From Hyparrhenia diplandra (lineage: Eukaryota; Streptophyta; Magnoliopsida; Poales; Poaceae), in contig JADLZK010007780.1 of NCBI GenBank assembly GCA_015847255.1, positions 1-64,000 on the forward strand: a stretch of 64,000 nt of DNA. The letters run 5' to 3'. Positions 11,998 through 21,954 of this stretch are shown piece after piece. Each line of letters starts with the position of its first letter. Positions within the stretch are counted from its first letter, which is position 1. The translations under genes were made by a program, and so were the position numbers. The notes under the pieces are model-generated. The model was given only the letters and a program-made list of their open reading frames with translations, was not told the DNA's origin and searched no databases.

Positions 11998-12308
11998 GAC
12001 CTTGGCGCCAGGATTTGTGGCTCCGAGCTGGGCACCGGGATCTGTGGCTCCGAGCTCGGCACCAAGATCTGTGGATCTAAGCTCGGCGCCAAGGCCCTGG
12101 CCACATCACCGCCACCTCGTTGGCCACCGTGTCCCCGGCCAAATCCCTCGGCGCCACACGGGCTGGCGCTGAAATGTTCAACCACGGCGCCACGATGTCT
12201 AGCTCTGACCCCCGAGGTCCAAACGTGTAGATACACCGCTCAGGGGGGTAAATGGAAAATTTGTTCAAAAAAGGGCCAAATTGCAAAAAGACGGGCATGG
12301 GTGCCCAT
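11998..12308 (-). repeat. Right terminal inverted repeat of the MULE, with 27 bp subrepeats
   Basis: This is the inverted counterpart of 1811-2105. Its inner part is a tandem array with an exact 27 bp period: units at 12004-12030, 12031-12057 and 12058-12084, and a partial fourth from 12085. Each unit contains GGCRCC followed by ATYTGTGGMTC. The extreme end (12293-12308) is nearly palindromic, GGGCATGGGTGCCC. Confidence 0.75.
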
Positions 12309-12309
12309 A

Positions 12310-12437
12310 TTTTCCTGGATTTATTACCAGGAATTAATGACGCTATGCATTCGGTGGAAGGCGACGTCCCCGTTAACGCCTGTAGTGACTTCGTGAATTT
12401 CAGGATTTGGTGGCTCAGTCCTTCGGAGGTGTTCATA
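12310..12437 (+). mobile_element. Non-LTR (LINE-like) 3' end, left part
   Basis: The sequence GTGGAAGGCGACGTCCCCGT, then CCTGTAGTGACTTCGTGAAT, then TCGGAGGTGTTCATA resembles the common 3' tail of grass LINE-type elements. The usual continuation (TTCATAGGGGTGAGTGTG...) is absent here but appears at about 13588-13640, so the tail seems to be split by a 1.1 kb insertion. The assignment rests on memory of the repeat and is tentative. Confidence 0.4.
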
Positions 12438-13575
12438 TATGATCAGGACATCCCAACCAGATTTGCTTCCTTAGGTGTCACCCTCCACCATCCAACATAG
12501 GAGATACAAATCAAGGACCAATTACAAGAAGTCCTGCCAAGAAACAACAGGTGCATGTGAATTCATTCCTAACTGATTTTACTCCAACAATTCTATACCT
12601 AAGTGTTCTACTTTGGTTGTACTTAGGTATGCAAGTGAACAAGAGGATGAAACGGACGAGCAGGCGTCATGCAAAAATGGACCAGTTCGGTGACAAAAAT
12701 GGACCAGTTGAAAAACATTCACGACTTTTGATTCACAAAACCTATAAAGGTAAATGAGCACTCGTTGGAAAGATTATGAAGTCTAGTTTCCAATGCCACT
12801 AGTGCCGACCTGTTTGGAAACTCTGTTATGGCGGTAGACCAGTTTTAGTGAAGACTGCTCCGAAGCTCAATAGTCAGCATGAAGTCAAAGTTTGTGTGCA
12901 AAACATTACCATTATATAATGTGTCGTGGTGTATGGTATACATGGTTGGAAAGATAATCAAGTTATCTTTTCAAGGCATCCAACCGCTTGTCATTTGGAC
13001 TTCCCGATAAAGAGTTATTGCCAAATTACTAAATACTGCGCTGAAGGCCAATGACCGCGCGAGGCCTCTTCGAGAGTTGATTTCGTGGGAGCCTTTTCAC
13101 ATGTTTAGTCTTTCATTTCAATCCTGAATTTCTGCCTATCTAGCAGTCTTGTTGCTAGTATAAATATCCCTATGCTTCATAACAATGATGGTCTTTTTGA
13201 TAATGGAATAGAGAACCCCCTTTTGTTCAGCTGTGTGCTAAAAAATATTGAGTTGTCTCTATCTCTTTGCTCTTGTGATTTCCTTCGTGAGATTACACAA
13301 GCGGTGGCTTCATCTGCTCCCAATTGGTGCTCCAACTCCCTTCGAGCCTCCGTCTCTTGATTGTAGATTGTGTTGGTTGGTTCATTGAGTGGTTGGGTGA
13401 ATCCTTGATTTAGATTGTCGGTTAAAGATGGTGGTTGGCTTCGAGTTTTATTTGCCAGGTTGCACTAGTTATCGCTGCTTGCAGCAAGTTATCCGGTTGT
13501 TATACAACTAGTTATCAAGGACAAGATCCTATGACGTGAACATCGGGACCAACGACCTCATCGATATACGGATCG
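12438..13575. other. Insertion of LTR-like sequence between two halves of a LINE-like tail
   Basis: No coding frame. Features such as GGTTGGAAAGATAATCAAGT, a leader-like stretch ending CTCTTGATTGTAGATTG, and GTGAACATCGGGACCAACGA suggest LTR and 5' untranslated parts of a retrotransposon. I could not find paired termini or a target duplication, so the element type is undecided. Confidence 0.35.
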
Positions 13576-13645
13576 GGATTGCATACGTGTGTTCATAGGG
13601 GTGAGTGTGTGTGCATGTGTGGATGTCTGCATTGTACTATATAAT
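13576..13645 (+). mobile_element. Non-LTR (LINE-like) 3' end, right part
   Basis: GTGTTCATAGGGGTGAGTGT followed by TG-rich sequence and TCTGCATTGTACTATAT looks like the end of the tail that begins at 12310. Confidence 0.4.
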
Positions 13646-13925
13646 TCTAAAAGAACAAAAGAACAAAAAACTGATAGCAGGACCAAAGGTGCCCTAGAAA
13701 TTATACCAGAGGAAAGTTGCATATTAACAGTTCAGTACAAATACTTTGTGAATCATACACAACCTAAGGCTATGCGCACTACAGAACGCTATGTGTTCCT
13801 CCAGTATGCGGACAGCGGACCGGAGCCTGCAGTCGGTACCCCATCGGCGTTCGCTAGAGGAGGGGATCCCGTCCGCTAAATGGAGCATTGTACCGAACGC
13901 CCGCTACCGGCCTGCGGCCCATGTG

Positions 13926-13949
13926 GAGAGAGAGAGAGAGAGAGAGAGA
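13926..13949. repeat. (GA)n microsatellite
   Basis: About 12 GA dinucleotides in a GC-rich stretch (13790-14240). That stretch opens several overlapping frames on both strands but shows no recognisable protein. Confidence 0.9.
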
Positions 13950-14395
13950 CCGGGCGAGAGGATCCGTCGGCGAGCTAGCCGAGGGTCGAGGAGGGGCGCG
14001 CCATGGCCAGAGCTGGGGAGGGGCACACATCCACCACCGTGCCGCCCGCGAGGATTCGCTGTCGTGTCGCTTGCGAGGACCGCCACAAAAGGATCCACCG
14101 TCGATCGCAAGCGCCGCTGCTCCGCCGGCCATGGGCGCGGCCGCTGCTAAGGATGGTGGGGCGCAATCGGTGAGGAGGGCGGGCGGCTTGCTTCCTGCGT
14201 ATAGAGGATGGGAGGTGGGCCCACCATGTGGTAGTTCAAAAAAGAAGATGAGACATAGAGGATGACGCGTGCAGGAGAATTCGGTATAGAGGAGAAAATC
14301 TTGATGATGAAGACAAAATATTTCTTTTAGAGGATAGATTTAGAGTAGCATTAACAACAATCAGACTCGGGTCTTTCACGTCAGTTGCCTTCCTT

Positions 14396-14673
14396 GGGTG
14401 TGTTTAGATCCCAAATTTTTGGGGCAAAATTCTGTAGCGTGTCACATCGCATTAATCTGTGTAAGACGTTTCGTTTGTTAGTGGTAAATATTATCCTACC
14501 ATGACATAACTAGGCTCAAAAGAATCGTCTCGTAATGTACATCTAAACTGTGCAATTAGTTTATTTTTTTACCTACATTTTATACTCCGGACATGCGTTT
14601 TTAAGTGTATTTAATGTTTCGATGTGATAGGATGTGATGGGAATGTAGGAAATTTTGGGAACTAAACACACCC
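14396..14673. mobile_element. MITE, PIF/Tourist-like, just upstream of the NLR gene
   Basis: A 278 bp non-coding element with inverted ends: left GGGTGTGTTTAGATCCCAAA, right end the complement of GGGTGTGTTTAGTTCCCAAA. It is flanked by a 3 bp direct repeat CTT (14393-14395, 14674-14676). The interior matches the abundant grass MITE family (ACGAAAC-, CTAATTAG- and GCTACAG-type blocks in diverged form). A run of about 20 A follows at 14681-14703. Its position 265 bp before the NLR ATG means it may supply or disrupt promoter sequence. Confidence 0.88.
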
Positions 14674-14874
14674 CTTATCACAAAAAAAAAAAAAAAAAAA
14701 AAACAGAAAGTACCTATCAGGTCACTTTCCTTCCAAGGGCGAAATAAAGATTGGTCACTATTTATTTTATTTTATTTTATTGTGAATGATTGATTTCTAT
14801 ATGTTGACTACAGAGTTTCACCAACAATAGCTAGAGGACTGGGTCCAACGAGCTCGGCCAGCCACATGTACATG

Positions 14875-14883
14875 TATATATTT
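14875..14883 (+). promoter_or_regulatory. Candidate TATA box of the NLR gene
   Basis: TATATATTT lies 56 bases before the ATG at 14939. The duplicated flank at 1499-1624 differs exactly here and lacks it. There is no other evidence of a transcription start. Confidence 0.35.
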
Positions 14884-14938
14884 CCTGCTGAAGGACTTTT
14901 AGATCGCTTCTCCCGTGCTACAGAAATAATCTACAACT

Positions 14939-16505
14939 ATGGCAGAAGCCCTCATCTCCGCCATCATCGGTGATGCGGTCAGTAGAGCGGTTTCTCTTCT
15001 CATTGGGCGTTTCAGTAACCAGGAGAGCACTGAAGACAAGCTGCAAAGGATGAGGCATCTGCTCATCAGAATCCACAGCGTGGTAGAGGAAGCAAAAGGG
15101 CGAGAGATCTCCAACCATGGCACCCTCCAGTGGCTCTCGGAGCTCATCGACGGCGAGTACCAAGCCTCCTATTTGCTCGATTCCGTCGGGTGCGGCGGTG
15201 GGCAGCAGGAAGTTGACAGAGATGATGATGATAAGGTAATTCCCCAAGTTTCAACCTTGTCCTTGTTTAATCCTGCAAAGCGTGTGAGGGTTGCTGCTAG
15301 CCGCACCATCAGGCTGCACCATGATGATGTCGATATCGGTGTTGATGAGATCGAAAGGGTCCTCAAGAGACTGCAGGGCATGTGTCATGATCTCAGGGAG
15401 TTCATCCTGCTCTTGCAAAGCTGCAAGCCGGTCAGACGCCCTCTACCCACTAGCATCTTCCGGGATGGGCAGATGTTCGGTCGACATGTCGAGAAAGAGA
15501 GGATCATCAACTTTCTGCTGCACGAGGATGATGATCAGGGCCATCAGGCAACTTCAGAATTGAGTGTGCTACCAATTGTTGGTGGCAGTGGAGTTGGGAA
15601 GACAACCCTGGTGCAGTACGCCTGCGACGATGCAAGAGTGCGTAGCCACTTCCCGGTGATCATGCTGTACAATATTTCATCTACTTATGATGTTAAAAGG
15701 AACGAAGGGACATGTTCAAATGACCCACTAGAGTTGGTCAATGATGGTAATACTTTTCTTGACAAGCACAAGAGGTGTCTGGTGATATTTGAGGACGTGG
15801 ACATGAATAGGAAGCAGATGCTGGAAGACTTCTTGCATAGATCAAAAATGTAACAAGGTGGGGATAATCAAGATGATCATCACAACAAACAATCGGCGTG
15901 TCGCGAACATCATCGGGACGGTGGAGCCAATCATGCTAAGGGTGTTGCCCTGCCCTGAGTACTGGTTCTTCTTCAAGGCACATGCGTTTGCCGGCAGAGA
16001 CGTTGAGGACAACCCGAGGCTGATCTCTGCAGGGAAAGCGATAGCAAGGAAGCTGAATGGATCATTCTTCGGCGCCAAGATCATTGGTCGAGTTCTCAGA
16101 GATCACCCGGATTCCATGCTCTGGTGCAAGGTCCTGAGGAGCAGCATGATGTCTCCCCTTGGTGATGGCATCAGCTACATATCAGACCTGGCTGACAGCT
16201 TGCTGCCGGGTCATATGCACATGTGCACGGTGACACTCTCTAAGGACCCTGACTTTCCGTCTCAGACGATACGGCAGTTGGCTGTGTTGAAGGATCTCCA
16301 CGGTGCTGTTCCTCATGATAGCATGTTGGCCTGCTGGGCAGATGGCGTCCGTTTTGCCAAAGTGTTGTTGTGCAAGTCTGTTCTGCCGTTCTTTAATCAC
16401 TACTATATTGCTTGTTGCTCTTGTACTTGCACGGTAGGATTAGAAAACCCTTGTTCAAAGCTTGTAGTATCCCATGTTCAGTGGCGGAGCTTGCCAACTC
16501 TTTGA
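14939..16505 (+). pseudogene. CC-NB-ARC disease-resistance-like gene, one-base frameshift
   Basis: This is an NLR-type immune receptor without LRRs. It starts MAEALISAIIGDAVSRAVSL, the standard Rx_N opening (coiled coil, residues 1 to about 140, with WLSELIDGEYQASYLLD in the EDVID position). The Walker A motif is GGSGVGKTTLVQ (residues 214-225, at 15581) and kinase-2 is CLVIFEDVDM (about residues 280-289). The frame then stops at 15853. Translation continues in the next frame from about 15858 with GIIKMIITTNNRRVANI (RNBS-B), CPEYWFFFKAHAFAG and a GLPL-like NGSFFGAKIIG, ending at 16505. No MHD or LRR follows, which agrees with a short grass NLR subfamily. The break is an extra A in the A5 run at 15845-15849; the paralogue at 22 kb reads through this junction. 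It may be a real mutation or a sequence error. Introns are not needed. Confidence 0.85.
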
Positions 16506-18879
16506 CGCTTTGACGCGTAGGGCCACTAGCAATTGACGAGCTCCGCCCGCACCGTGGGCCATGTTTGAGATTTGTCTGTAAATTTAGTGGACTTTTTGTT
16601 TTTCTAATCGGCCGGTCTTTATTTCTGTATCAAATCTAAGAAAGAACAAGACAAAGTAATAATTTGTGACAGGAATTTGATGCAGACATCCTAGCCAATC
16701 CTCCTGCTACACAAAGCTATGACAAACGCTAGCGTAGACCATTGCCAATGATAATTACGTGAAGCCACCAATAAGATACTATTAGAGTGCGCAGCGGAGG
16801 TTGAGTTAGGCTCAAGGCCTGGGTATGTTGTGGGCTCCGGTGGACCTGGGCCCAAGAGGCTGTCGGCTTTGTGGTTTAGCGAGCTAGGCTGGATTCCGTT
16901 GTGCACTTTGACAGATACAACAACAAATATCTTCACTCCTTTCTGAATTCGACTTTTATACAAAGAACTATTTGGGTCACCAGAATTCGTTGTGTGCCCA
17001 AGATAGCTCTAGAATCGATGGCATACTAGTTACCTTGGGAAAAAATGAATCTCTAATAACCTCCCATTCTCAGGAAAAGATTCAAGATGCAGTTTTTGAC
17101 ATGGAACATAATAAAGCCCAGATGGTTCCTGGCTGAGTTTTATCACAAGTTTTGGTATTCATCAAAGATGTTTCAACTCCTTTGCAATGGGGACTTGCCA
17201 ACTGGTCAGCTTGAATTTTGGTGTCATCACCCATATGCCCTAGGTTATAGAAGCAAACAAAATTCAATAGTATAGACCCATTTGGCTACTTAGTGTGAGT
17301 TTTAAAATCTTTACTAAGGTGGCTACTAACCGCTTGAACTCGGTGGCTGTAACACTCTCGATGTTAAGCACTAAATAAAACCTTGATCATGCATGCATGA
17401 TCACTGAGCATTGTGGCATCTATGCATTTCATGTTTCATGTATAGCATATATATGTTGCAGATGCTTGTTCTGTCTGCAACTTTGGTACAATTTTTCAAA
17501 GTGTGAAGTTTGAACTTTGATTTTTTACCTTTGTTTGTGGTCTTTATTAAACAATAATTACCCTTTAATTAGTTGTTCAAAAGTAGCTAATCAAAAGTGA
17601 GTTTAAAAAAAACTCTGAAACTGAGTTTCAGTTTCAGTTTATTTTACCTATCTTTGGAATACCAAATCATTCAAACTGTTGATCTTTTTCTGTTGAGCCT
17701 TAAATAAATATTGGAGATCTCAGATCAATACACAACCTTCCTTAAGGCCGATCACAAAGTTGCTACATGAAATCGGGAGAAAAAGAATGAAGAACAGAGC
17801 CTGTTCAGGCGTGAACAGTAGCGCCGGCAGCAGAGCAGCCAGCCTACTCGCCGCCGGCCGCCGCCCTCCAAACACCGCGCTGGGCAGCGCGCGCGCAACA
17901 CGCAACTGCTTGATATGGCGAAGGCAAAATCTTCGCCCTCGCCGTTAAACCGTCCCGGCTCCAGCCATCACCTCATTTTTCGCCCTTTCTGCTGCACGCT
18001 GCAATCCTCGGTTCGCTGGCGAAATTCGTCACCGTCGATCCGTCTCCTACCAATTCCTGACACCACCGGAGTTGCCTGCTCCTGAATTGCGCGTCGCCTG
18101 AACCAATTGACTCGACAGCTGCAGTGCTCCTACTGCTCCAAGGAGATCGAAAGTTTCTCCCATCATGGCAGCGAAATGGACGGTGAGCTTTCATTCATCC
18201 ATACCACTCCACGCCCGAAATGATGCTTATGTCTGAATTTTCTGAGCCTTGATTTATGCTCTGATATGAAACTTGTTCGTTCTGTTGCATTAGAAACTGA
18301 AATTCGATCTATCTTTTCCTCTCATTCGAGGTTGAATGAAGTTTCAGTGATAACATGGTCGTTCTCAGTTCTCACCAACTCACCCAATGGCCATGGTCAA
18401 ACCAGCATCTTCCTTCTCGGACAATTTTTTTTTCTCGATCGGGCCATAAACCAGTGTTTCATCTCGGACAATGAACTTGATATAGAAGACAAGAGTTCAG
18501 AGCATCCACGGGGTGGGGTTTTTTTCAAATTTAAACCAACTGGAATGGTAACTGAAATGATGGCTGCTTATCTGTGTGCAGAGTGTTATCTGTGCTTCTA
18601 TTTTGCATATTATTATTATCAGTTTCTTACCACTTATCCAAACAACAAGTTTCCTGGGGAGAAAAGATACCCCTGTATCCTTGTGTACAATAAATTACAT
18701 GTGGAATGTATTTACAAGGGACAAATAATACAACACTGCCAAACAGGGCCTTAAATGTGTGTTCTGATTTTGTAAAATGCATAGAACTAATACAAATAGG
18801 GACAGACAATACAATACCGCCAAACAGGACCTAAACTGTGAAACCAGTTTTGTTGGTTTTGTTGTGATAATACAAATAA
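16506..18879. other. Intergenic; possible first exon near 18.1 kb
   Basis: Mostly AT-rich with no supported gene. 17,980-18,180 has the base composition of a plant 5' leader and ends ATGGCAGCGAAATGGACG followed by GTGAGC, which could be a first exon and splice donor, but no following exon is recognisable. CAGTGGCGGAGC at about 16480 resembles the tip of a DNA transposon; I found no partner end. Confidence 0.4.
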
Positions 18880-19020
18880 AAAAATTAATTAGAACCAACC
18901 TAGGAGGAACTAGGTGGTTGTTTCATTTAGAAGAAAATAGGCACCCAAATTCAATCGAAGACAGGATTCGAACTTAGGTGGTTGGGTGCATTTACCACAC
19001 CTCTCACCCAACCTCCCATA
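18880..19020 (-). mobile_element. tRNA-derived SINE with target duplication
   Basis: On the minus strand the element begins with a tRNA-like head (GGTTGGGTGAGAGG as A box, GTTCGAATCC as B box) and ends in T-rich sequence. It is flanked by direct repeats GTTGTGATAATACAAATAA (18861-18879) and GTTGTGATACAAATAA (19021-19036), identical apart from a short internal indel. It is short (about 141 bp) and non-coding. Confidence 0.7.
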
Positions 19021-19667
19021 GTTGTGATACAAATAATTGTTGGCCTGAACCAGTTGTATGCTTACAAAACATCAATAATTAATATAATTGATTTCTGTTG
19101 TTTAATTTCTGTAGTTACAACTTTGGAGGACCAGTTTTTTTCCAAAAGCACGCACCACTTTTTGCCTCGAGAACCACAAGAAGGGCACTTTGAATCAACC
19201 AAACAACTTATCACAATGTGAAAGAACTGTATCTCAGCAACAAAATAATTACATGACCAACACACCAAAAAAAGATTATTAATCAAGGTCAAAAAAAAAA
19301 GATTAATCTATGTCTAACAATATCAGGTCCTCTCTGATTTCAGTTCAAGTTCATGTAACTCAAACATAGAAATCATACACTCTCAAAAAGATATTTAGTG
19401 AGAAGAAACACCATTTCAGTCTGTCAAATGCTTTTGCTCCATAAATATGTTCCTTCCTGATACTAGAGTAAGATCGAAAGATATCCTAATTTCAAGTCTG
19501 TCAAAGCTGAAGAACACAAGGGGTTCCAAGATTCATTGTCTGGGTCATATAAATTAACTCCACTTCAGAACAGATTCGGTGAAATGCAATCACAAATAAT
19601 CCAGAGATCTAAGACACAACATAATAAGTTCAAATAAACACGAAAGGATAGCTCTCAACAAAAATAC

Positions 19668-20335
19668 CTTGGTGCCAGATTTGATGAACTTGTACCAGTA
19701 TACTCTACCCAATCACCTGCATAAGGAAAAAAGATGTAAAGGTTCAATTAAAGAAAGAGTTAAATGTTAAAGAAGAAAAAAAGGAAACAAAAGAACTTCG
19801 AAAGTGTGTCTGCTGGTAGTCCCCACAATATTATCTCCTGAACTCGAAGGTGCAACATCCCTCCTAACATCCTTTATGGACTCTCAAAACTTAAAAGGTA
19901 TCTACTACAATATATTATCTCTTAATCAATAATCTATGTTCTGCTGACATATTGACATGTTGGAAACTTGAAAAGTTTGGTAAAATTTTTGAACTGTGTA
20001 TATCAGTAAAGGGACCTCATATAGAACTTACACCACACAACATACAAGAATCAAGTATCAGAAGCCTAGCATCAAAATGCTTTGGAAGTGCCTCTATCAA
20101 TTTTTCCTGGTAAATTTCAGACCCAAGAAAAGCAAGTTTTTTCCAAATAGTTAGAAACATACAGAAAAGCAAACACCAAGGAATTGCCAGCGCTAGGCAT
20201 AGCAGTGTAAGTTTGTAACGAAGCTCCATGATGTTATTTTGTCACAACAAAAAAAAAAAAAGATAAAAATTACCTAGTGGGCCACATAGCAGAATTCGCT
20301 GGTCTAAAGGTGGAAGTTTTGGTAAGCATTTCCTA
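19668..20335 (-). pseudogene. AAA-type ATPase gene fragment (exons only)
   Basis: Exon pieces on the minus strand resemble the plant AAA-ATPase family of At4g02480/At1g02890 type. First is LPPLDQRILLCGPL ending at a GTAATT donor (20335-20274). Next is GSEIYQEKLIEALPKHFDAR continuing LLILDSCMLCG with a GTAAG donor (about 20125-20032). Then KDVRRDVAPSSSGDNIVG (19885-19797), and GDWVEYTGTSSSNLAP between an AG acceptor and GT donor (19716-19668). The acceptor before the GSEIYQE exon has lost its AG. Neither the N-terminal half nor the AAA core (Walker A/B) is present, so this is a fragment, either a broken gene or a piece captured by a transposon. Confidence 0.65.
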
Positions 20336-20586
20336 GACTTTGTTTGCATGTGTATATGTTAGAGTAATAAGAATAGTACCACATTGTCTACCTGGCCACA
20401 GATTGTAATCCTAAACAAATTCCTTCTTAATACAAAAACGCGCAAGTCTTTTTGCCTGGTTGAGAAAAAAAATAAGATCTTGATCGAGCCGCTTCGAGTA
20501 CGCATACTATGTAGATGTAGATAGAAGAATCAACAAGGCTCAGATGATGTGGTACGCATACTATGTAGATGTAGATACAAGCAAAG

Positions 20587-20812
20587 AATACATGCTAACG
20601 GAGTACAGAGTACAGGCTAATTGAGCGGCTAACGGAGTACAGGCTAATTGAGTGCATGCATAGCTTGGAGACTTCTGAACTTGGGGGGGGGGCACATGAC
20701 CCACTATGGCCCCACGGAGGCAATAAAAAAAGGCTTGTTACCACCGGATCGACTTCATTAGAGCCATTGACGCTTAAGAGGACCTAGAAGAACAGGTGAT
20801 GAATCAATAATT
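20587..20812. repeat. Local direct duplication, copy 1
   Basis: This segment, from ACATGCTAACGGAGTACAGA through CACATGACCCACTATG and GGATCGACTTCATTAGA to the end, recurs at 21217-21446. Copy 1 has an inner repeat of CTAACGGAGTACAGGCTAAT and a G9 run replacing about 30 bases of copy 2. Confidence 0.85.
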
Positions 20813-21216
20813 CACATATGATTTTTTGAATGAATAGCGTCTGATTTCATCCTCTTCTTGAGATTATGATATTCTCCTCCACTCTCTGCTGCCATATCCA
20901 ATGCTATTGGAATCTGAAATATGGTCAATAAAGGAAATTAAAAACAAAAGATCATTTGACTGAAATAGATAGCACAAAATAGGCAACGAATAAGTTACAA
21001 GAATATATTACCTTGCCGACAAGGAGGAATAGTGGCTATTGAATTGTATCCATATGGTCTTTGTGGTATGGAAAAAGTAACAAGCCCTTCCTCTGCAATT
21101 TTTTAGAAGATCAAAAACAAAATCTTGACAAGAAGGAAAATAAGCATGTGTAAATATGAATGGGTAAAAGATAGGACGTTACCTATTGTTTATAAGATCC
21201 TCCTCACGAAAGAATA

Positions 21217-21446
21217 CATGCTAACGGAGTACAGAGTACAGGCTAATTGAGCGCATGCATAGCTCGGAGACTTCTGAGCTTCAGAAATCACGGAGGCACG
21301 GGGAGGGGGCACATGACCCACTATGTCCCCACGGAGGCAATAAAAAAGCAATGATACTCTAGCAAGAAAGGTAGTGATGGTTACCTCCGGATCGACTTCA
21401 TTAGAACCATTGACGCTTAAGAAGACCTCGAAGAGCAGGTGACGAA
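21217..21446. repeat. Local direct duplication, copy 2
   Basis: This is the partner of 20587-20812, 630 bp downstream. On the minus strand it overlaps an open stretch ending LLFEVFLSVNGSNEVDPE before a GTAACC, which could be an exon end, but I do not recognise the protein. The 770 bp between and around the copies hold further exon-like minus-strand pieces (AEEGLVTFSIPQRPYGYNSI near 21060), also unassigned. Confidence 0.85.
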
Positions 21447-21954
21447 GAGTGTTATAGGCCTTATGCAACTTGTCTCTAGTGGGATGCCTTATACAACTTG
21501 TCGCTAGCAGTGGGATTGATAGTTTACCTTCGAATGTGTGCTGGATGGATCGATGAATGGAGAGATGACATACCAAGAAAAAGGGCTGAGATTTTGCCTA
21601 TAGTCTCATGCTGCCCGCCCCCCCCCAATACTTGGCCAAAAAAAATTTTCACATACACCGGCTTTCTATATTGTAGTACTAGGAATTTTAAAGGGAATTT
21701 GTTCTTGAACCAAGCATAACCATTGTCTTGCCCCAAACCCCTAGTTTATTATCTTGCTTCGCCTCTGCCCATAGTCGTTTTGACCAAGGCGCTACTCTCT
21801 CATCAACTAATTTGGCAATCGTCACTACTAATTTATTCAATCTTGTATATAAATTGATCAAAACAATGTTAGGAAAATATCTTCTTATTAATTATAATAT
21901 GAGTATTATCACATCATCATTGTGATCACAGTATTCAATCTTGCCGTGACTCTA

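Larger units (their letters stand above)
1811..12308 (+). mobile_element. Large Mutator-like element (MULE) with accessory genes
   Basis: The element is bounded by long inverted repeats (about 1811-2105 and 11998-12308). It contains, left to right, a GC-rich leader (2107-2510), a MuDR-type transposase relic, a plant mobile domain gene, a GRF zinc-finger gene on the plus strand and a second GRF-type gene on the minus strand. The ends share TTTTTGCAATT, GAACAAATTTTCCATTTACCCCC and a GTTTGGACC block in opposite orientation. I could not identify the 9 bp target duplication expected for MULEs, so the outer limits are good to about 20 bp. All four genes carry stops or frameshifts, so this copy is no longer autonomous. 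A solo LTR (3816-5441) entered later. Confidence 0.8.

Noticed and set aside
16480..16560. CAGTGGCGGAGC as the end of a hAT-like or other DNA transposon
   Set aside because: No matching inverted end or target duplication found in the following 2 kb.
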